Assembly: GCA_021234155.1 (NCBI GenBank)
Contig: JAJEKV010000032.1
Span: 1,954,783-2,018,782, forward strand
Direction of reading: 5' to 3'
Length of the DNA: 64,000 nt
Source: Isoetes taiwanensis
Lineage: Eukaryota; Streptophyta; Lycopodiopsida; Isoetales; Isoetaceae
Shown here: positions 23,874 through 35,588 of the stretch, piece after piece
Layout: each line of letters starts with the position of its first letter
Numbering within the stretch: the first letter of the stretch is position 1
Program-made: the position numbers and the translations under genes
Notes under the pieces: model-generated
Database searches by the model: none
What the model saw: only the letters and a program-made list of their open reading frames with translations
What the model was told of the DNA's origin: nothing

Positions 23874-25468
23874 TGTGACGTCCCCTACTCCTTATCACGA
23901 TGCCCGCTGATCGCATTACCGAAGGAGGAGCATTCCCCACAGCGACTACCGGCGGGGGCCATCCTGACTCCACTCCCATGGGGGCAGAGCCAGCAAGGGA
24001 AGAGTGGATGTGTCATTCATCCGTCTTCCATCGGATCGACCTATCTGCGGAAGCGTAACAAACAAACGTGAGCACAACTAATAATATACAACACAATCAC
24101 CATAACAATAGCAACATCACGAGTCGGTAACACCTTCATAACAATAATACAAAGGAGGGATCCTACCGGGGTTCGGACTCAAGGGGATGGCCTGGCGGCT
24201 AGGCCTCGAGTTCATTGCGGATGAGAATTCATGGCAATGGATTTGGGCTGGCATAGAACATGGCTTAGGGTAGTCCACTCCATCAGCCCCTCCAGGTGCA
24301 CACTTTGCGAGAATAGGCTGAAAAGTGTTGGGACTTTGGCCGTAACTGCTTGCGGGTGAGTAGCCCGGAGGGGCTACTACTGGCGGGTTGCATCTCCCCA
24401 ACCAGATGAGGCGAGGAAAGAGCTGCCTCTCCTCGAGGTATCCATGCTCATCGCCCAGTGGCTAGAGGGCCACTTTGCCCTTATTCGACTTGAACTCTTT
24501 GGAAGGTCATATCCACCACCCCACAGTGTCGAGCTCATGCCTTGCCCACACGCAGGTGGCAAGCCATTAAGCCTAGCTAGCAAAGACCCCCGATAGGCTT
24601 TACTACCGGAGGGTCAGTCCGCGATGGGACAAGTTCCTCCTTATCAGCCGGCCTTGCCCCTTCACCTGGCCGGGTGGGCTCACATTACCGCGGGCATTTA
24701 TGTGGGAACTAAGGTGCTATGCTAGGAGCATCTTCTACCGCGACCTTTAGGTCTCTACCCCCTTCCCACAACAAGGAGATCCGCGAGTAGAATACATACA
24801 ATATCACGTAAGCAGAGATAGAGAGTCATATCAATCTACCTACTTAACATCCAATGTTAGGTTCATTCGTTAGAGTCTCGGATCTAGGGATCTACAAGGC
24901 TTCGAGAGATGATCTAACATACTAACCCGACATATTGCCATGCCTAAAGGCGGTTTTACTGTGAGAACAACTAGATACCTGCTCCTTGGCTTGCTCGATC
25001 CTTGGAAGGCGTCCATGCTCGATCTTTGCCGAAGGCGGTTGCTACTCAGCAACTTTGTTGTGCAAATCCGACTTTTCGAGCACGGCAATGCGATTTCGAG
25101 CCTTACCTTGGCGAATTGGCCCGGAAAGCCCTAAATGCGAAAGAGGAAAGGAAGCTCTAGAAAACCCTAATTGGCAAAGGTGAAAGGAGAGCTAGGGTCT
25201 AGGGTTTTAGCCCTTATATAGACCCTATCTAGGTTAGGGCATCCACATGGGCAAATGGCTTTAAGCCATTTGGAAATGGATGAACAAGGAACCTTTTGTT
25301 GTGTATGTTTAATTACATACCCAACATCCAAGGTTGCCCCCTAGGTGCAACCTTTAGCTCCTAGGTGCAGCGTTGTCCTACTCTCAAGTACATGTCACTT
25401 GTGACGTATGCGTGTGACGTCAGCGTTATAATATCGTATTAGAGTATATTATCTTTTGGAGCGTCATT
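23874..25468 (-). repeat. 3' LTR
   Basis: It aligns along its whole length with 35589-37182. It contains the near-palindrome AAATGGCTTTAAGCCATTT (about 25255) and a TATA-like CTATATAAGGG on the minus strand (about 25211-25222). Its inner end reads GCGTCATT where the other LTR reads ACGTCACA, so the inner terminus has changed. Many small indels separate the two LTRs, indicating an old insertion. Confidence 0.9.
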
Positions 25469-26400
25469 CTCCACCTTGACTTGATGTCCTCGGCATCGCG
25501 TCTCCACCTTGGGTTTTGCATATCCGCAATTCACGACCTTACATATCCATATTATATTAATCACCTCAAGTAATATTTATAGTTTCTTTGTAATTGTACT
25601 ATGGTGAGAGGCTCTTAGTCCTCTACTTCATTATCGACTATTACAATATTAGCGTTAATTATAGCTTTAAGGTTTTAACTAAAAAAAAAAACTTCCCGTA
25701 AGCCTCCTCACAACACATTATGGCAAAATTATCGTTGTGAGTTCTTCTTAGCGCTACCCTCGCATTTCGGTCCTTCTAGTTGCTGCCGGGATATGCGCTC
25801 ACGTTAGTATATATTTAATTATTATTATAAGGGTTGGTTGTAAAGGGAACCACCCATTAATTACAATTATATGGATGCAAGGCATATCTCTTGGCATAGG
25901 AAGATTATGTTTCTCCCATCGGCCGAAAAGATGGCGCCTATATGCCTATATGCGCTCATGCCTACACCTCTAGTTGCCCGGCGTGGAGGATATCCTTCCG
26001 GTATATGGGCGTGAAGGATAGATTCCTCCTATCAAAGCATATATGGGGCTAAAGGTGCTTTTCCTATCAATGCATCTCTCAATGACCTCCTTTTCTCTAG
26101 GGTGTCGTCTACTTAAGTGGAGCAGTAGACTTCTAATCTACCTTCCACTCAAACAAGCGGGCAGCGGTCATGCCTACATTGACATTACACCCGCCCTAGA
26201 GAGCACCGTGGTGGTCTCATCATCGATAACAAGCGCATGCAACCCATGCCTAGCATATAGCTGCATCGCGTGAATTAACCTTAGCTACACATGCTTAAAT
26301 GCAAACCCAAATCGACATGCACGAGCGATTTCTTGGTTCTTGATGTCGACTTCGCCGGTGGTGAGCTGACCCTTGCTTTGCTCCATAAAGTGAGTCTTGT
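25469..26400 (-). other. retrotransposon 3' untranslated region
   Basis: Between the chromodomain-like end of pol and the 3' LTR I see no coding domain. The minus strand next to the LTR is purine-rich (AAGGTGGAG, 25469-25478) and is a weak candidate polypurine tract. Confidence 0.5.
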
Positions 26401-26404
26401 TTCT

Positions 26405-27900
26405 TAAGATCGACTCAAGTACCCCGTGGCGTCTTCCAGCGGTAAGTGCTTCCACTTCACAAGGTATTGGAGGAATTTTGACCTTCTTGTCTTCTTATAA
26501 GATCTATTAAGAAGGACTTAGGAACGATTTCAATATGCTTTCGTCCGTCATTTCTAAAAACTCATTTGTTTCCAATATTTCCTCGGGGTTTGGGGTGTGC
26601 CTCTTTAGCAAACTTCACGTGGAAAACCTTATGTATCTTGAGATGTCTTTGGCAAGTCCAACTTGTAGGATTGGTTACCTACTCTCTTCTCTATTACGAA
26701 GGGTCCAGCCCATCTTGGAGCAAGCTTCTTGCAATTGCCGATCGCGGAGCTTGGCACCTTGACTTTGATCTTCAACCACACTTTGTCTCCCACTTCAAAT
26801 TCTCTTACAGTCCTATGCTTGCAGCCGGCGATGCTTTTACGCTTGCTTCTTCTTGCTGCAAGGAGATATCCTCTCACTTCCTCCACCAAGTCTTGCATTT
26901 AGAAAGCATCTGTCTTTGGGAGACTTCCACCTTGGACCACGGGGGTTGTGCCAAGTATCGGGGTAAGACAGCGATACCAGTAATTAATCATAAAAGGACT
27001 CATCTGCGATGACTCACCTTGTAGTCTTTGTTGTAGGCAAACTCTACTAGGTAGATGAAATCATCCCACTTGGATTGCTTGTTCCATACATAGCTTCTTA
27101 ACATGTCTTCGATGATCCTGTTGGTCCTCTCCGTCGACCATCTGTTTGGGGATGATATCCGTGCTGCTCGAAAGCCGTGCGGATGGTGGTGAATAGGTCC
27201 TGCCAAAAGGCACTCATAAACTTGGAGTCTCTATCAGGATTATCTCCCTTGGCATGCCATGGAGCCATAAAAATCTCCTTAACAAATAGGTTGGCTGTGT
27301 CTAATGCGTATCTGTTGTCTGCGGCACAAAGTGTGCCATCTTTGACAACTTATCTACTACCACCATCAAGGCATCTTTGCCCCTTATTTGTTCTTGGGAG
27401 TCTGTAATAAAATCCATACTTATCACCTCCCACTTAGCATTTGGCGCGGGCAATGGTTCCAAGGCACACGGAATCCGGCTGTTTCGCCTTTGTCTGCGGC
27501 ATATCGGCACTCCCTAATATATCTTGCTATTTCCTTCTTCATGCGGGCCAATAATAAGCTGCTTCTAATCTTGAAATATGTCTTCATGAACCACGCATGC
27601 CCTGCTATGGGACTATTGTGTGTATCATTCAAAATAAGCTTTCTAACTACGAAGATTTTGGTACACACAATTTGTTTTTATAATATAGCAAGTTCCCTTC
27701 CTTCTTATAGTGCTGAACATCTCCCTTTCCTTGTCGGTCCTGGCCTCTTTGGAAAGGCTAAGCCCAAACTTCCTTGAAGTCGAGTCCGTCGGCAACACTT
27801 CCTCAATCTTCTTGCCAAAGTCACTTACAAGTGTTGATATGGCGTTACAATGAATTCCCGGTTTGCCAAGGGCTTCTGGAAAAGGCGTCGCAACCACATT
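26405..27900 (-). pseudogene. integrase with C-terminal chromodomain-like tail
   Basis: On the minus strand, from upstream to downstream: the H2C2 zinc region with HNSPIAGHAWFMKTYFKI and ARYIRECRYA (27510-27660), then the catalytic core with WEVISMDFITDSQEQIRG and VVVDKLSKMAHFVP (27310-27440; the D of SMDF is the first catalytic Asp). Next comes EQHGYHPQTDG in a shifted frame (about 27130-27170), then the GPF/DKVWL block VGDKVWLKIKVKVPS and LAPRWAGPFVIEKRVG (26660-26790). At 26412-26460 the sequence VKWKHLPLEDAT matches the core of a chromodomain (LVKW...P.E..TWE). At least five frame breaks occur. Integrase would insert the cDNA, and the chromodomain would bias it toward heterochromatin. Confidence 0.85.
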
Positions 27901-28091
27901 GAGCTTCCACGGCTTATAACTTATCTCAAAGTCATATTCTTCAAAATTCCATCCATCTCCTTTGCCTCAAATTAAGGATTGGCTGCGTAAATATATATTG
28001 GAGGCTTTGAAGATCGTGTCTAAGCTGGAATTTTCTTCCCAATAAATAATGCCTCCAAATTCTTAAAGCCCTTACTATAGCGGGAGCTCGA

Positions 28092-29110
28092 TCATGCGTT
28101 GGGTAAGCATTTGCTTTCGGCGTCGTTCAACTTCTTGGAATCATAGGCTACTACTCTTTCTTCTGCATGAGAATTTGCTTTGTCGCTATCACCGCTAGCA
28201 TCTGTTGCTACAAGCTTATCTTTGGTGGGATCGGCAAGACCAATCTTTGGCGCCGTCGTCAAAGCTTCCTTTAAGCGTCTCAAATGCTTTTACGGGCCTT
28301 GTTTTGCCAATGGGCTGCCCAATCTTTTATCTTCCCACCTTTTGTGAGATCCGTTAATGGCGATTTGCTACCTTGGCAAAATTCTTGACAAATCTTCTAT
28401 AATAGCTTTGCTAGCCCTAGGAAGCTTCGACTTCATCGCGTATTCTTTGGTGCGGCCAGCCGATCCGCGGCTTCTATCTTCGCGGGGTGCTGTGGAAATG
28501 CCTGCCTGGCTGCTGTGATCCGTGCCCCAAGTACTCCACTCTTTCCGTTTCTTGAAGTGGCACTTTGATAACCGCCAAAGAGTTGATGCCTTCTTAACTT
28601 TTCAAGCACCTTCCTCAAGTGTTGGGCGTGCTCCTCCCGGGACTTCTTGGCGTAAACCAAGATATCGTCGAAGAAGACTATGATGAAGGAATCGAAATAC
28701 CGCGGAAGGCGTCGTTCATTAATCTCATGAATGTTGCTGGTGCATTAGACAATCCAAAGGGCATAGCGTGAACTCATAGTGCCCATATCTTGTCTGAGCA
28801 ATTTGTCTTATGAATGTCTTCCTCCTTGATCCTAATCACGGTGATATCGATCGAGATCTATTTTGGAGAAGATCTTTGCTCTCTGGCCTGATCCATTAAG
28901 TCATCGACCTAGGCAAAGGCATACTTATTTTTGATGGTGTGCTTATTTAAGCTGGCGGTAATCAATGCACATCCTAAGGCTACCATCCTTCTTCTTCACA
29001 AAGAGAATAGGGGCTCGAGCGAGGAGACACTAGGTCTTATGAACCCTAGGTCTAGCAATTCTTGCAAGCTGCTTCTTTAACTCTGTCAACTCCTCGGTTG
29101 ACATCCTATA
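28092..29110 (-). pseudogene. reverse transcriptase and RNase H
   Basis: RT pieces on the minus strand are FSKIDL (about 28860), RYGHYEFTLCP followed by a shifted LSNAPATF (28740-28800), and the catalytic VFFDDILVYAKKSREEHAQH (28618-28680), with the FxDD box intact. EYLGH occurs near 28525 in a shifted frame. RNase H pieces are LADPTKDKLVATDASGD (about 28205) and [20 protein letters not shown] (28092-28150). Frames change repeatedly. This is the standard gypsy RT-RH order. Replication of the element would depend on it, but the copy is inactive. Confidence 0.85.
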
Positions 29111-29454
29111 AGGTGCCTTGCTTGTAGGCTTCGTCCCAGTTCAAGTGCTATTTCACACTTTCGACTCCTCTATAGGGGAAGCTGCTTAATCTCATCGGGG
29201 AACAAGTGGTGAAATTCCTCGATCAACTTTGCTATTGGCCTCGGGAAGCTTGCTAGATTCTTTGATCTTTTTATTTCTCTCGGCTCGATCTTGGAGCTCA
29301 AGCTTAAGGAGATAGGCCACTGCTTTGCTTTCTTATGCACTTAAGCAATTTTTAAGCTACTCATGCATTGCATGATTGGGGTTACTTCTTTACTGTGATT
29401 TGATGACTTTGCCCTCTGGCGTTGTTAAGGTCACCTTCACGTTTCCCCCTGTCG

Positions 29455-29570
29455 ATGATTGCTCCTGCTGGTCAAGATATTCCATTCCAATAATGAGGTC
29501 ATACTTGCCTATATTCATGACTTCCGCTCCCAGCAACATTATTGCCACGGCAAGTCTACATTGAAGTTTA
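29455..29570 (-). pseudogene. retropepsin-like protease remnant
   Basis: The minus-strand reading NIGKYDLIIGMEYLDQQ matches the conserved second half of gypsy proteases (YD.ILGM.WL). The catalytic DSG region would lie upstream, around 29650-29720, but is not legible. The position between gag and RT supports the call. Confidence 0.65.
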
Positions 29571-29999
29571 TTCTCTTCCCATTTGTATGCCTAATTGCTC
29601 CATTGGCTAACACCAGCGGCCTGGGCTTGGACTTTAACGGCTTTAGCTTCAACATGCTTACCATCCTGGGGATGCAAAATTATATTTGCTTCGAGTCTAT
29701 CAATACTATAAAAGGATTTCTCTTGGGCTTTTCGATTCGTTGAGATCACTTTATCTTACGACTTTCTGCATTCCACTGTATCAATAGGCTGCAAAGATGT
29801 GACACTCACCATGGATGTAATCCGTGCTTACGTCGTCGTCTGCGTCAGATGGTGTCTCCCATCCCGGCTACGCCAATGCGCATTCATGTCGAGGCGGTTG
29901 TTGGTCCTATGCCACAGGCTGGAAGCATCTGGAAAAAATTGTTTGCTTCTCTATACATTCTGCTTCTTTTCCTTGGGAATGAATTGCAGAAATTGCCTC

Positions 30000-30720
30000 A
30001 CCGGCAGGAGTAGTTAGACTTGGCTCCTTGCTCCTTGAAGCTTACTGTTTCTTTTCTGCTTGCCACTACTTGTGTTGCCTTGCTTCCCATAATTTGAATT
30101 GTCTTTGCGTCTTGCTAGCTCTTGGGCTTGCAGCCCTTGGGCTATAGCCCCTGTGCTCTTCCCCTTATCACGGAAATCTTTGCTGCCTTGAAGCTTTGTT
30201 CTTGTGGACTGTTCCTTGCAAACTTATGGCCTTTGCTTACGCCTCCGACCACGGACTTGGGTTTATTGCCCTTACAAACTTGCCGGATCTCATCGTTCAA
30301 GCCTTCAATATAGCCTTCCACCGCATGCTTTTCACTCAACTTTGGCACATAAAGCCTTAGTCTCATGAATTCCTCAGGTGTATTTACGGGTGATTTGTTG
30401 CCTTGTTGCGACCTATAGAGGCTTCTTTGCGCATCATGTTGCACTTATGTTCTCTCGGTACATAATGATGTTTGAATGCCTTGGCGAACTTTACGAACTT
30501 GCAGCGTCCTGCTTTCGGTCCATGTGCTTTGGCATACCCCTTCCACCAAATTCTGGCTGCACCCTTGAGGTTTTCTTTTGCTACCACTGCCTTTGTCTTT
30601 ATCTTTCATGCCATAGGCGTTGCCATACTCACTCATCTCATCCGCCATGCCTCTGCTTCCATTCGGATCTGTTTTCCCCAAAGCTGCTCTAACTTCGGCT
30701 TTCCACACATTACTAAGGCG
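30000..30720 (-). pseudogene. gag (Retrotrans_gag domain)
   Basis: The minus strand reads LKGAARIWWKGYAKAHGPKA, then CKFVKFAKAFKHHYVPREHK (about 30440-30570), then NTPEEFMRLRLYVPKL and VEGYIEGLNDEIRQVCKG (30250-30385). This is the order of the plant gypsy gag domain: L.G.A..WW, F...F...Y.P, EF..L..Y.P.L, FI.GL...IR. A one-base shift separates the first and second halves. I do not see a CCHC zinc knuckle downstream. The stretch before it (30600-30720) reads a Gly/Lys/Ser-rich linker. Confidence 0.8.
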
Positions 30721-31289
30721 GAGTCGACTTTCTTACGGTAGTCAGTGCGTGATCGTCCACGACGGTTTGGATCTGCAGGGGGACCTCGTGCCTCTTCTTC
30801 CGGCTCTTAGATCTGGGAGTGCGTATCCGGCTGGGGCTTGAGGATCGAGCTGGGAGATCTTCTCATACCTTCTCTTCCTTACCGTTGCATTGTTAGGGCC
30901 GGTGGCGTTTCAGGCAAGGGGACATGCAGTCTGTCCTCCCTCCTGCTGCTGCCCACGCTAGCAATGCCCTTATGCGTGGATGTCGACCTGATTTGGGATA
31001 GCTCCTCCTCCGGTGTTACGCTTTGTCAGTCAGGAGCAAATTCACCGTTTGGAGGCGCCTTGGTGGGAATGCGTCCTTGTTCTCCTTTGCTGTGTTCATC
31101 AAGGTTTTCTAGGTACTCTAGCTGCATGCATGCATTAGAGTACATTTTCGATTATTAGTTCTTGTTTTGTGTGTTACGTTGTTTTACTTGTTTATACAAT
31201 TTGAGGAGCAATTATATACAAAAAGAGATATATATTATATTCATATATAATAAGCTTTTACATACAAATTTATAACTTTTACTCTTCAA

Positions 31290-32110
31290 ACTTCTTGAGG
31301 GTAATCGGGGTGGTCCTCCAAAAATTTCTTCACTTGGGCGCACCCTAATGATCTGTTAAGTTCTGAGGATATTTGTTGGCGTTCCTCCTTGAGTCTTGCC
31401 TCCATGTCCTGAATTCTCCTATCCGATGTATGCGGTACATCCTTTGCCAATCACCGCCTGCCTATAAGGGATGGCGAAGTCGAAGATGGTCAATGCAATC
31501 GCTCTCTTGATCGGGGACAACATGGTCGATATTTGGAGGTAATCGTGCATGGTGTCCAAACCACGAGAGGCGATAAGCATAAAGACCCCTTCTTCACCCC
31601 TTGGGCTAAATTGGCGGTGAATAACAGCTATTCTTAGATCCGAGAACAGCGGCGGTAGTATCGGCCTTATCATGCCTGTTTCCCGGCCGGGGCGAGGAAG
31701 TTGCCCTGTGCCTTCCAGCGAAGTCATCCTCGGTATCTCCTCTAGCTCTCACGAAGTCTTGGTGCACCGGCCTCCTTAGGTTGATCTCGCCTCCATCTTT
31801 GCCCGGGGATGGGTGTTGGCGAGCTTCGGTGATAATCTTGATGTGGACTTGCCTTTAATGCCCATTTGTTCTGGAATTGCCATGAACTCCTCCTCAGGGC
31901 AATTCCGTTTCCGCCATCATCTGTCATCGATGCCGCGTAAGCCTCTATATCGATGATGTCGCCCGGTGAAGGTCTTGGCTTCTCTTATCTTTGATAGGGA
32001 AGTCTGGGCTTCTCGATCGATGAAGTCGTCGAGATCACTGTTGTCGTAGAAGGTGTAAAATCTCATCCACCCTAAGGCCTGCATGTCGACAACGTGGAAG
32101 ATTCTTGATG
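31290..32110 (-). pseudogene. unrecognised ORF upstream of gag
   Basis: The minus strand has protein-like sequence in several frames: WMRFYTFYDNSDLDDFIDRE (about 32000-32060), GVFMLIASRGLDTMHDYLQ (about 31540-31600), then RRIQDMEARLKEERQQISSE and CAQVKKFLEDHPDYPQEV with a stop at about 31292. The last part is a charged helix. No domain is recognised. It precedes gag in the element and could be an N-terminal gag extension or a separate product. Another plus-strand frame (32437-32712) is also open but is antisense to the element. Confidence 0.35.
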
Positions 32111-33057
32111 TGCGTGAAGGGTTAGGTATGCCCTCGCTTTGCTATGAACATCGGTGTCAAGCTTGTAATGCCGCCCGAGTGGTGGGGCTCTTCTTGTTGC
32201 TTCGCAGTCCCTCTTGAAGCTTTGGATCTCTTTCGTTACGCTTGCTTTGCCTCTCTGTTCTAGATCAAGTCTTACGGGTGCGATTCGTATTCATCCTCCT
32301 CCTCCTCTTCTTCTTGCTTTCGTACTTCGAAGTCGCATCCGTTCCTCCTCTGCTGCGGCCATGGCTATGGGTTCAACTTCTAAAGGCTGCCTTTGAGGGT
32401 TCCCCTATCTGGGTTTGACCCAGAAGAGATAGAAAGATGGCTACATTTCTTTGTATGGGAGAAGTACCTCCTCCTATTGACGAGAGATGGACATATAGTT
32501 GGGAAAATTTTGCTTTATTCTCTAAGTACTTATCTACATTTGGGATATCTTGCGGGGGTGACTTGAGGCGTGTTGGGTGCAAAATACCCTACACAAGGTG
32601 GGAGTTCTACGAGAAAGGGTCCTATCTTGGCATGGAACTCAGACATGATGTTACGGTAGAAGGGGTGGCGTTGATGGTGGCCTCAATGTCGAGTTCCGCC
32701 GGAAGACACTGAAAAGCGGTCGATGTAAACCTTGACCACATGGTACGTGGCTGTACCATCGCTTGAATGAAGAAGTGGCCATGAGCGAGGGGCGGGGGAT
32801 AATGACGGATCTGGCGCCCTAAGGATCGGGGAAATCGGCTTGGGCGAGAGGCGAGGTTGGAAAGGCATAAATGACACTTGGGTTCCCCTTTATAGGCAAA
32901 ACCCTAATTTTGGAAAAATTTTAGGTTTACAATTCTCGACTTTCGAGGGTCTAGAGGTATGATTTATAGGCTAAGCGAGCTTGGAAATGCTCCTAAGGGT
33001 CCCTAAGCAATGATTTTGGCTTCGTCTAAGGACAACTTGGATCAATTGGGGCCGAGA

Positions 33058-33545
33058 CCACTCACCACGGTCTTTGGGGGTGGGATCGGTTGCAACCAAA
33101 CCGAGGCTGGTTGGGAGGCACTTTCTGTGAGGGGTGGGCTCTTTGTTTAGGTCACTAATGATGCTAAACTAGAGAACTAAAGACATAATCACGGATATCT
33201 CGCCGAGATAGATAGGATTGAGCCTTACTAAGCCTTATTTGGGCAAGTTGTGGTGGAGTTTGGGGTTCGACCACTCACCACAGTCTTTGGCGGAATCGGA
33301 TTCCAAGCCGAATGGGTGCAGGCGCTCTCGTGAGGGTGGAGCTCCATTTGACTCGGCGTTGGCCAATTTGGACAGATTAGGGGTCAATTCCTACTAAGCT
33401 GGGATGAGTTAGGTCGAATAATATACCTACTTTACTGCATTTAGGCAAGATTTGGCACCAAACCATGCTCAACCACTCACCGATGCGGTCGAGGGGTGGG
33501 ATCGGTTTGCAAACCCAGAATGGGTGGGGGCACTCGTGAGGGTGG
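33058..33545. repeat. three hairpin-forming repeats (copies 1-3)
   Basis: Imperfect copies start at 33058, 33271 and 33473 (spacing 213 and 202 bp) and are about 70-80 bp each. Each opens with CCACTCACC, has an inner TCGGTT or TCGGATT arm facing an AACC or AAGCCGAA arm, and ends in a GTGAGGGGTGG-like block. The end block is a loose inverted complement of the opening. Spacer sequences between copies are unrelated. Two further copies lie at 35095 and 35304 in the same retrotransposon. Confidence 0.7.
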
Positions 33546-33899
33546 AATCAAAATGCCTGGTTTGTTCGAATTTTTGCTATTTCTAAATGTAGAATTGATT
33601 AATACACCCTATTTAAACTTCGATTCGACTTATTTATTTATCAAAATTTTAGACTTATACCAAAGAAAAGGTCATTTACAATGGATTCGGGGCCCTCCTT
33701 CTTAATAAACCGAGCTAGTCTAATATCCTTGGGCATGCAAGTCACTCTCTTAGCGTGTTGAGCACGCGGGAGAGTCTTCAGTAGTGTACAATGTCTTTGC
33801 TCAAGGCGCCTCTGTAGTCACGCGAGCAACATGTCGTCAAGTGACCCGTTTGGATGGGTCAAACTCACTGCAAAATCTCCCTCGTTAAGCGTGCAAAAG

Positions 33900-34770
33900 G
33901 GGCTGCGGGAATGAGGAAGCCATAGCTCTGCTGGAAGTGTTTAATTTCTTGGGCGCCCTTGCGAATTTTGAGTCTGCCGGTCTTTTTCATCTTCTTCGGA
34001 GGGGTTGGCGATTCCGTTGGCGCTTCAGCGTGTTACGCCCGTCGGCCGACCTCCCTCAATGGTCTTCACTCTGTGTTCTTAAGTAATATTTGGAGTATTC
34101 TTCGTGCATTTTCATATGCAGCGGTATACTCCTTTAGCTCCTTCGATGCGCAAGTCCCTCTTCAACAAGCATAGGACTCCCTCTGCGGCTTTGGTTTCTT
34201 GTCTTTGTCATTTGGGGTGCTTCGGCGATGGCCATTTAGGATAGGTGATTGCATTAGCCCGCGGGGGGTCTTCATCCTCCGGTATTGGATTGAAGGGCCA
34301 GAAGTCTCTCGGCTCGTGTCCTCCGCTCCCTCCCTCGGGTTGGTCGGGCCGAAGATGGGGGCTTTCGGGATCCGGCTCTGTATAGTTTACTGCGGCGGTG
34401 TCTTCTTCTTCTTCGGCTTCTCCGTAGGCGCCAGGGTCCTTACCCTTCTCTGCTCTCACCCTCTCCGCTCCTCTTTGCGCTTCCTCCTTTCTTCCTTCTT
34501 ACGTTTCTTCTCCTCCCTCCCTCTTCTGCGCTCTTCCTTTTCCTTCCGCCGCTCCGCCTTAGATTTCTTCGGCTCGCCTTCTTCTCTTTCCCTCTTCTTC
34601 TTCTTCGGTTCCTGCTCTGGTTCTTCATCATCCCCGAAGATCTCATTCAGCAGCTCCCTCCGCAGCTCCGCCGCCGCGTCCGCCTCCCAGTCGAGGTGCT
34701 CCGATACCTGTTCCTGCTCTTCGGGGTTAGGGTTAGGTTCAACCGGTGCCTCCTCTTCCCCGATGTGCAC
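33900..34770 (-). pseudogene. extra Lys/Glu/Arg-rich ORF between 5' LTR and gag
   Basis: From about 34770 the minus strand encodes HIGEEEAPVEPNPNPEEQEQ, then LDWEADAAAELRRELLNEIF, then a long run of alternating Lys, Arg and Glu (34456-34600). After a frame change it reads EEEEDTAAVNYTEPDPESP and WPFNPIPEDEDPPRANA (34210-34440). Further, after breaks, come TCASKELKEYTAAYENARRI and LQILLKN (about 34080-34170). The charged run would form a single long helix or bind nucleic acid. It is not a known gag or env. I cannot exclude that it is the N-terminal part of a very long gag. It is bracketed by the hairpin repeats. Confidence 0.45.
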
Positions 34771-35094
34771 TTGCTCTCCGTCGGCCTTACGACCGGACGG
34801 CTCGCTCTGGGCTCACATAACGGTGGCATAACCTTCGCGAGGCCGTCTGTTTTTCGTCAGGTGCCATGCTTTTGTTTGTCGGGTTTCGAGCTTTGGCGCC
34901 TGAAGATCGTCTTCTTGGGCGAGCTGTTCTCCGGGAAAGGTGGGGGTAAAATGGAAACCCTAATTTTCTATTTATAGGGAGGTGGGATTTAGGGTTGGGA
35001 CCTGCAATTCATATGGGGAAAAAAAAACAAACTAGGGCATTAGCGAAGATGTACGAGGCATTCATCACGGGTTCACCATACTCCAAAACACCCA

Positions 35095-35377
35095 CCACTC
35101 ACCACGGTGCTGGGCGGATTGGATTACCAACCGAATGGTCTTTGAGCACTCTGTGAGGGGTCGTATTCGGGGCTATTTTACAATTTCTGAGGGGGAGGTT
35201 CCTAGTGTTATAACATACAAACCTATCTAGAACTAAGGGAATAAGCCAAACTACACCAATATCTTAATTAATTGGGACACCTAACTAGGTCAGCGGAGGT
35301 CAACCACTCACCACAGTGCGCTGGGGAGAATCGGTTCTTGAGCAACCGAATGGTGTTAAGGCGACTCTGTGGGGTGG
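35095..35377. repeat. two hairpin-forming repeats (copies 4-5)
   Basis: Copies start at 35095 and 35304 (spacing 209 bp) in the leader between the primer-binding site and the charged ORF. They share CCACTCACCACRGTGC, an inner ATTGGATT or TCGGTTC arm opposite AACCGAATGG, and a terminal CTCTGTGAGGGGT or CTCTGTGGGGTGG. They are better preserved than copies 1-3. Confidence 0.7.
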
Positions 35378-35569
35378 CCTATTTTGGCAATTTAGGTTGG
35401 GGAAAGATGCTACACTTCACTAGCAATCTATCATGGAGCTAAAATCTACCCAAAAATTGGAAATTTTCCCAATTGTTGAAGCTCTTGCTTGGGTGGCTAT
35501 ACCCCAAGACTTCGAATCTCTTTGTTAGTCCTAAAGGGAAAATGGCGGATTTTCGATCTTGGATGCCAA

Positions 35570-35586
35570 GATCATGCTCGATACCC
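35570..35586 (-). promoter_or_regulatory. primer-binding site, initiator tRNA-Met type
   Basis: Next to the inner edge of the 5' LTR the minus strand reads GGGTATCGAGCATGAT. This resembles the TGGTATCAGAGC complement of the plant initiator tRNA-Met 3' end, with one deletion and a changed first base. It is separated from the LTR end by two bases. It is the expected primer for many Ty3/gypsy elements. Confidence 0.6.
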
Positions 35587-35588
35587 TT

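Noticed and set aside
32437-32712. Plus-strand ORF inside the LTR element, and an overlapping plus frame DPEEIERWLHFFVWEKYLLL
   Set aside because: Both look protein-like, but they are antisense to the element and have no partner, start context or domain. Kept only as a note.
34199-34831. 210-codon plus-strand ORF rich in Ser, Phe and Leu
   Set aside because: It is the complement of the Lys/Glu/Arg-rich minus-strand ORF. The low-complexity SSL/FFF reading is typical of an antisense shadow.
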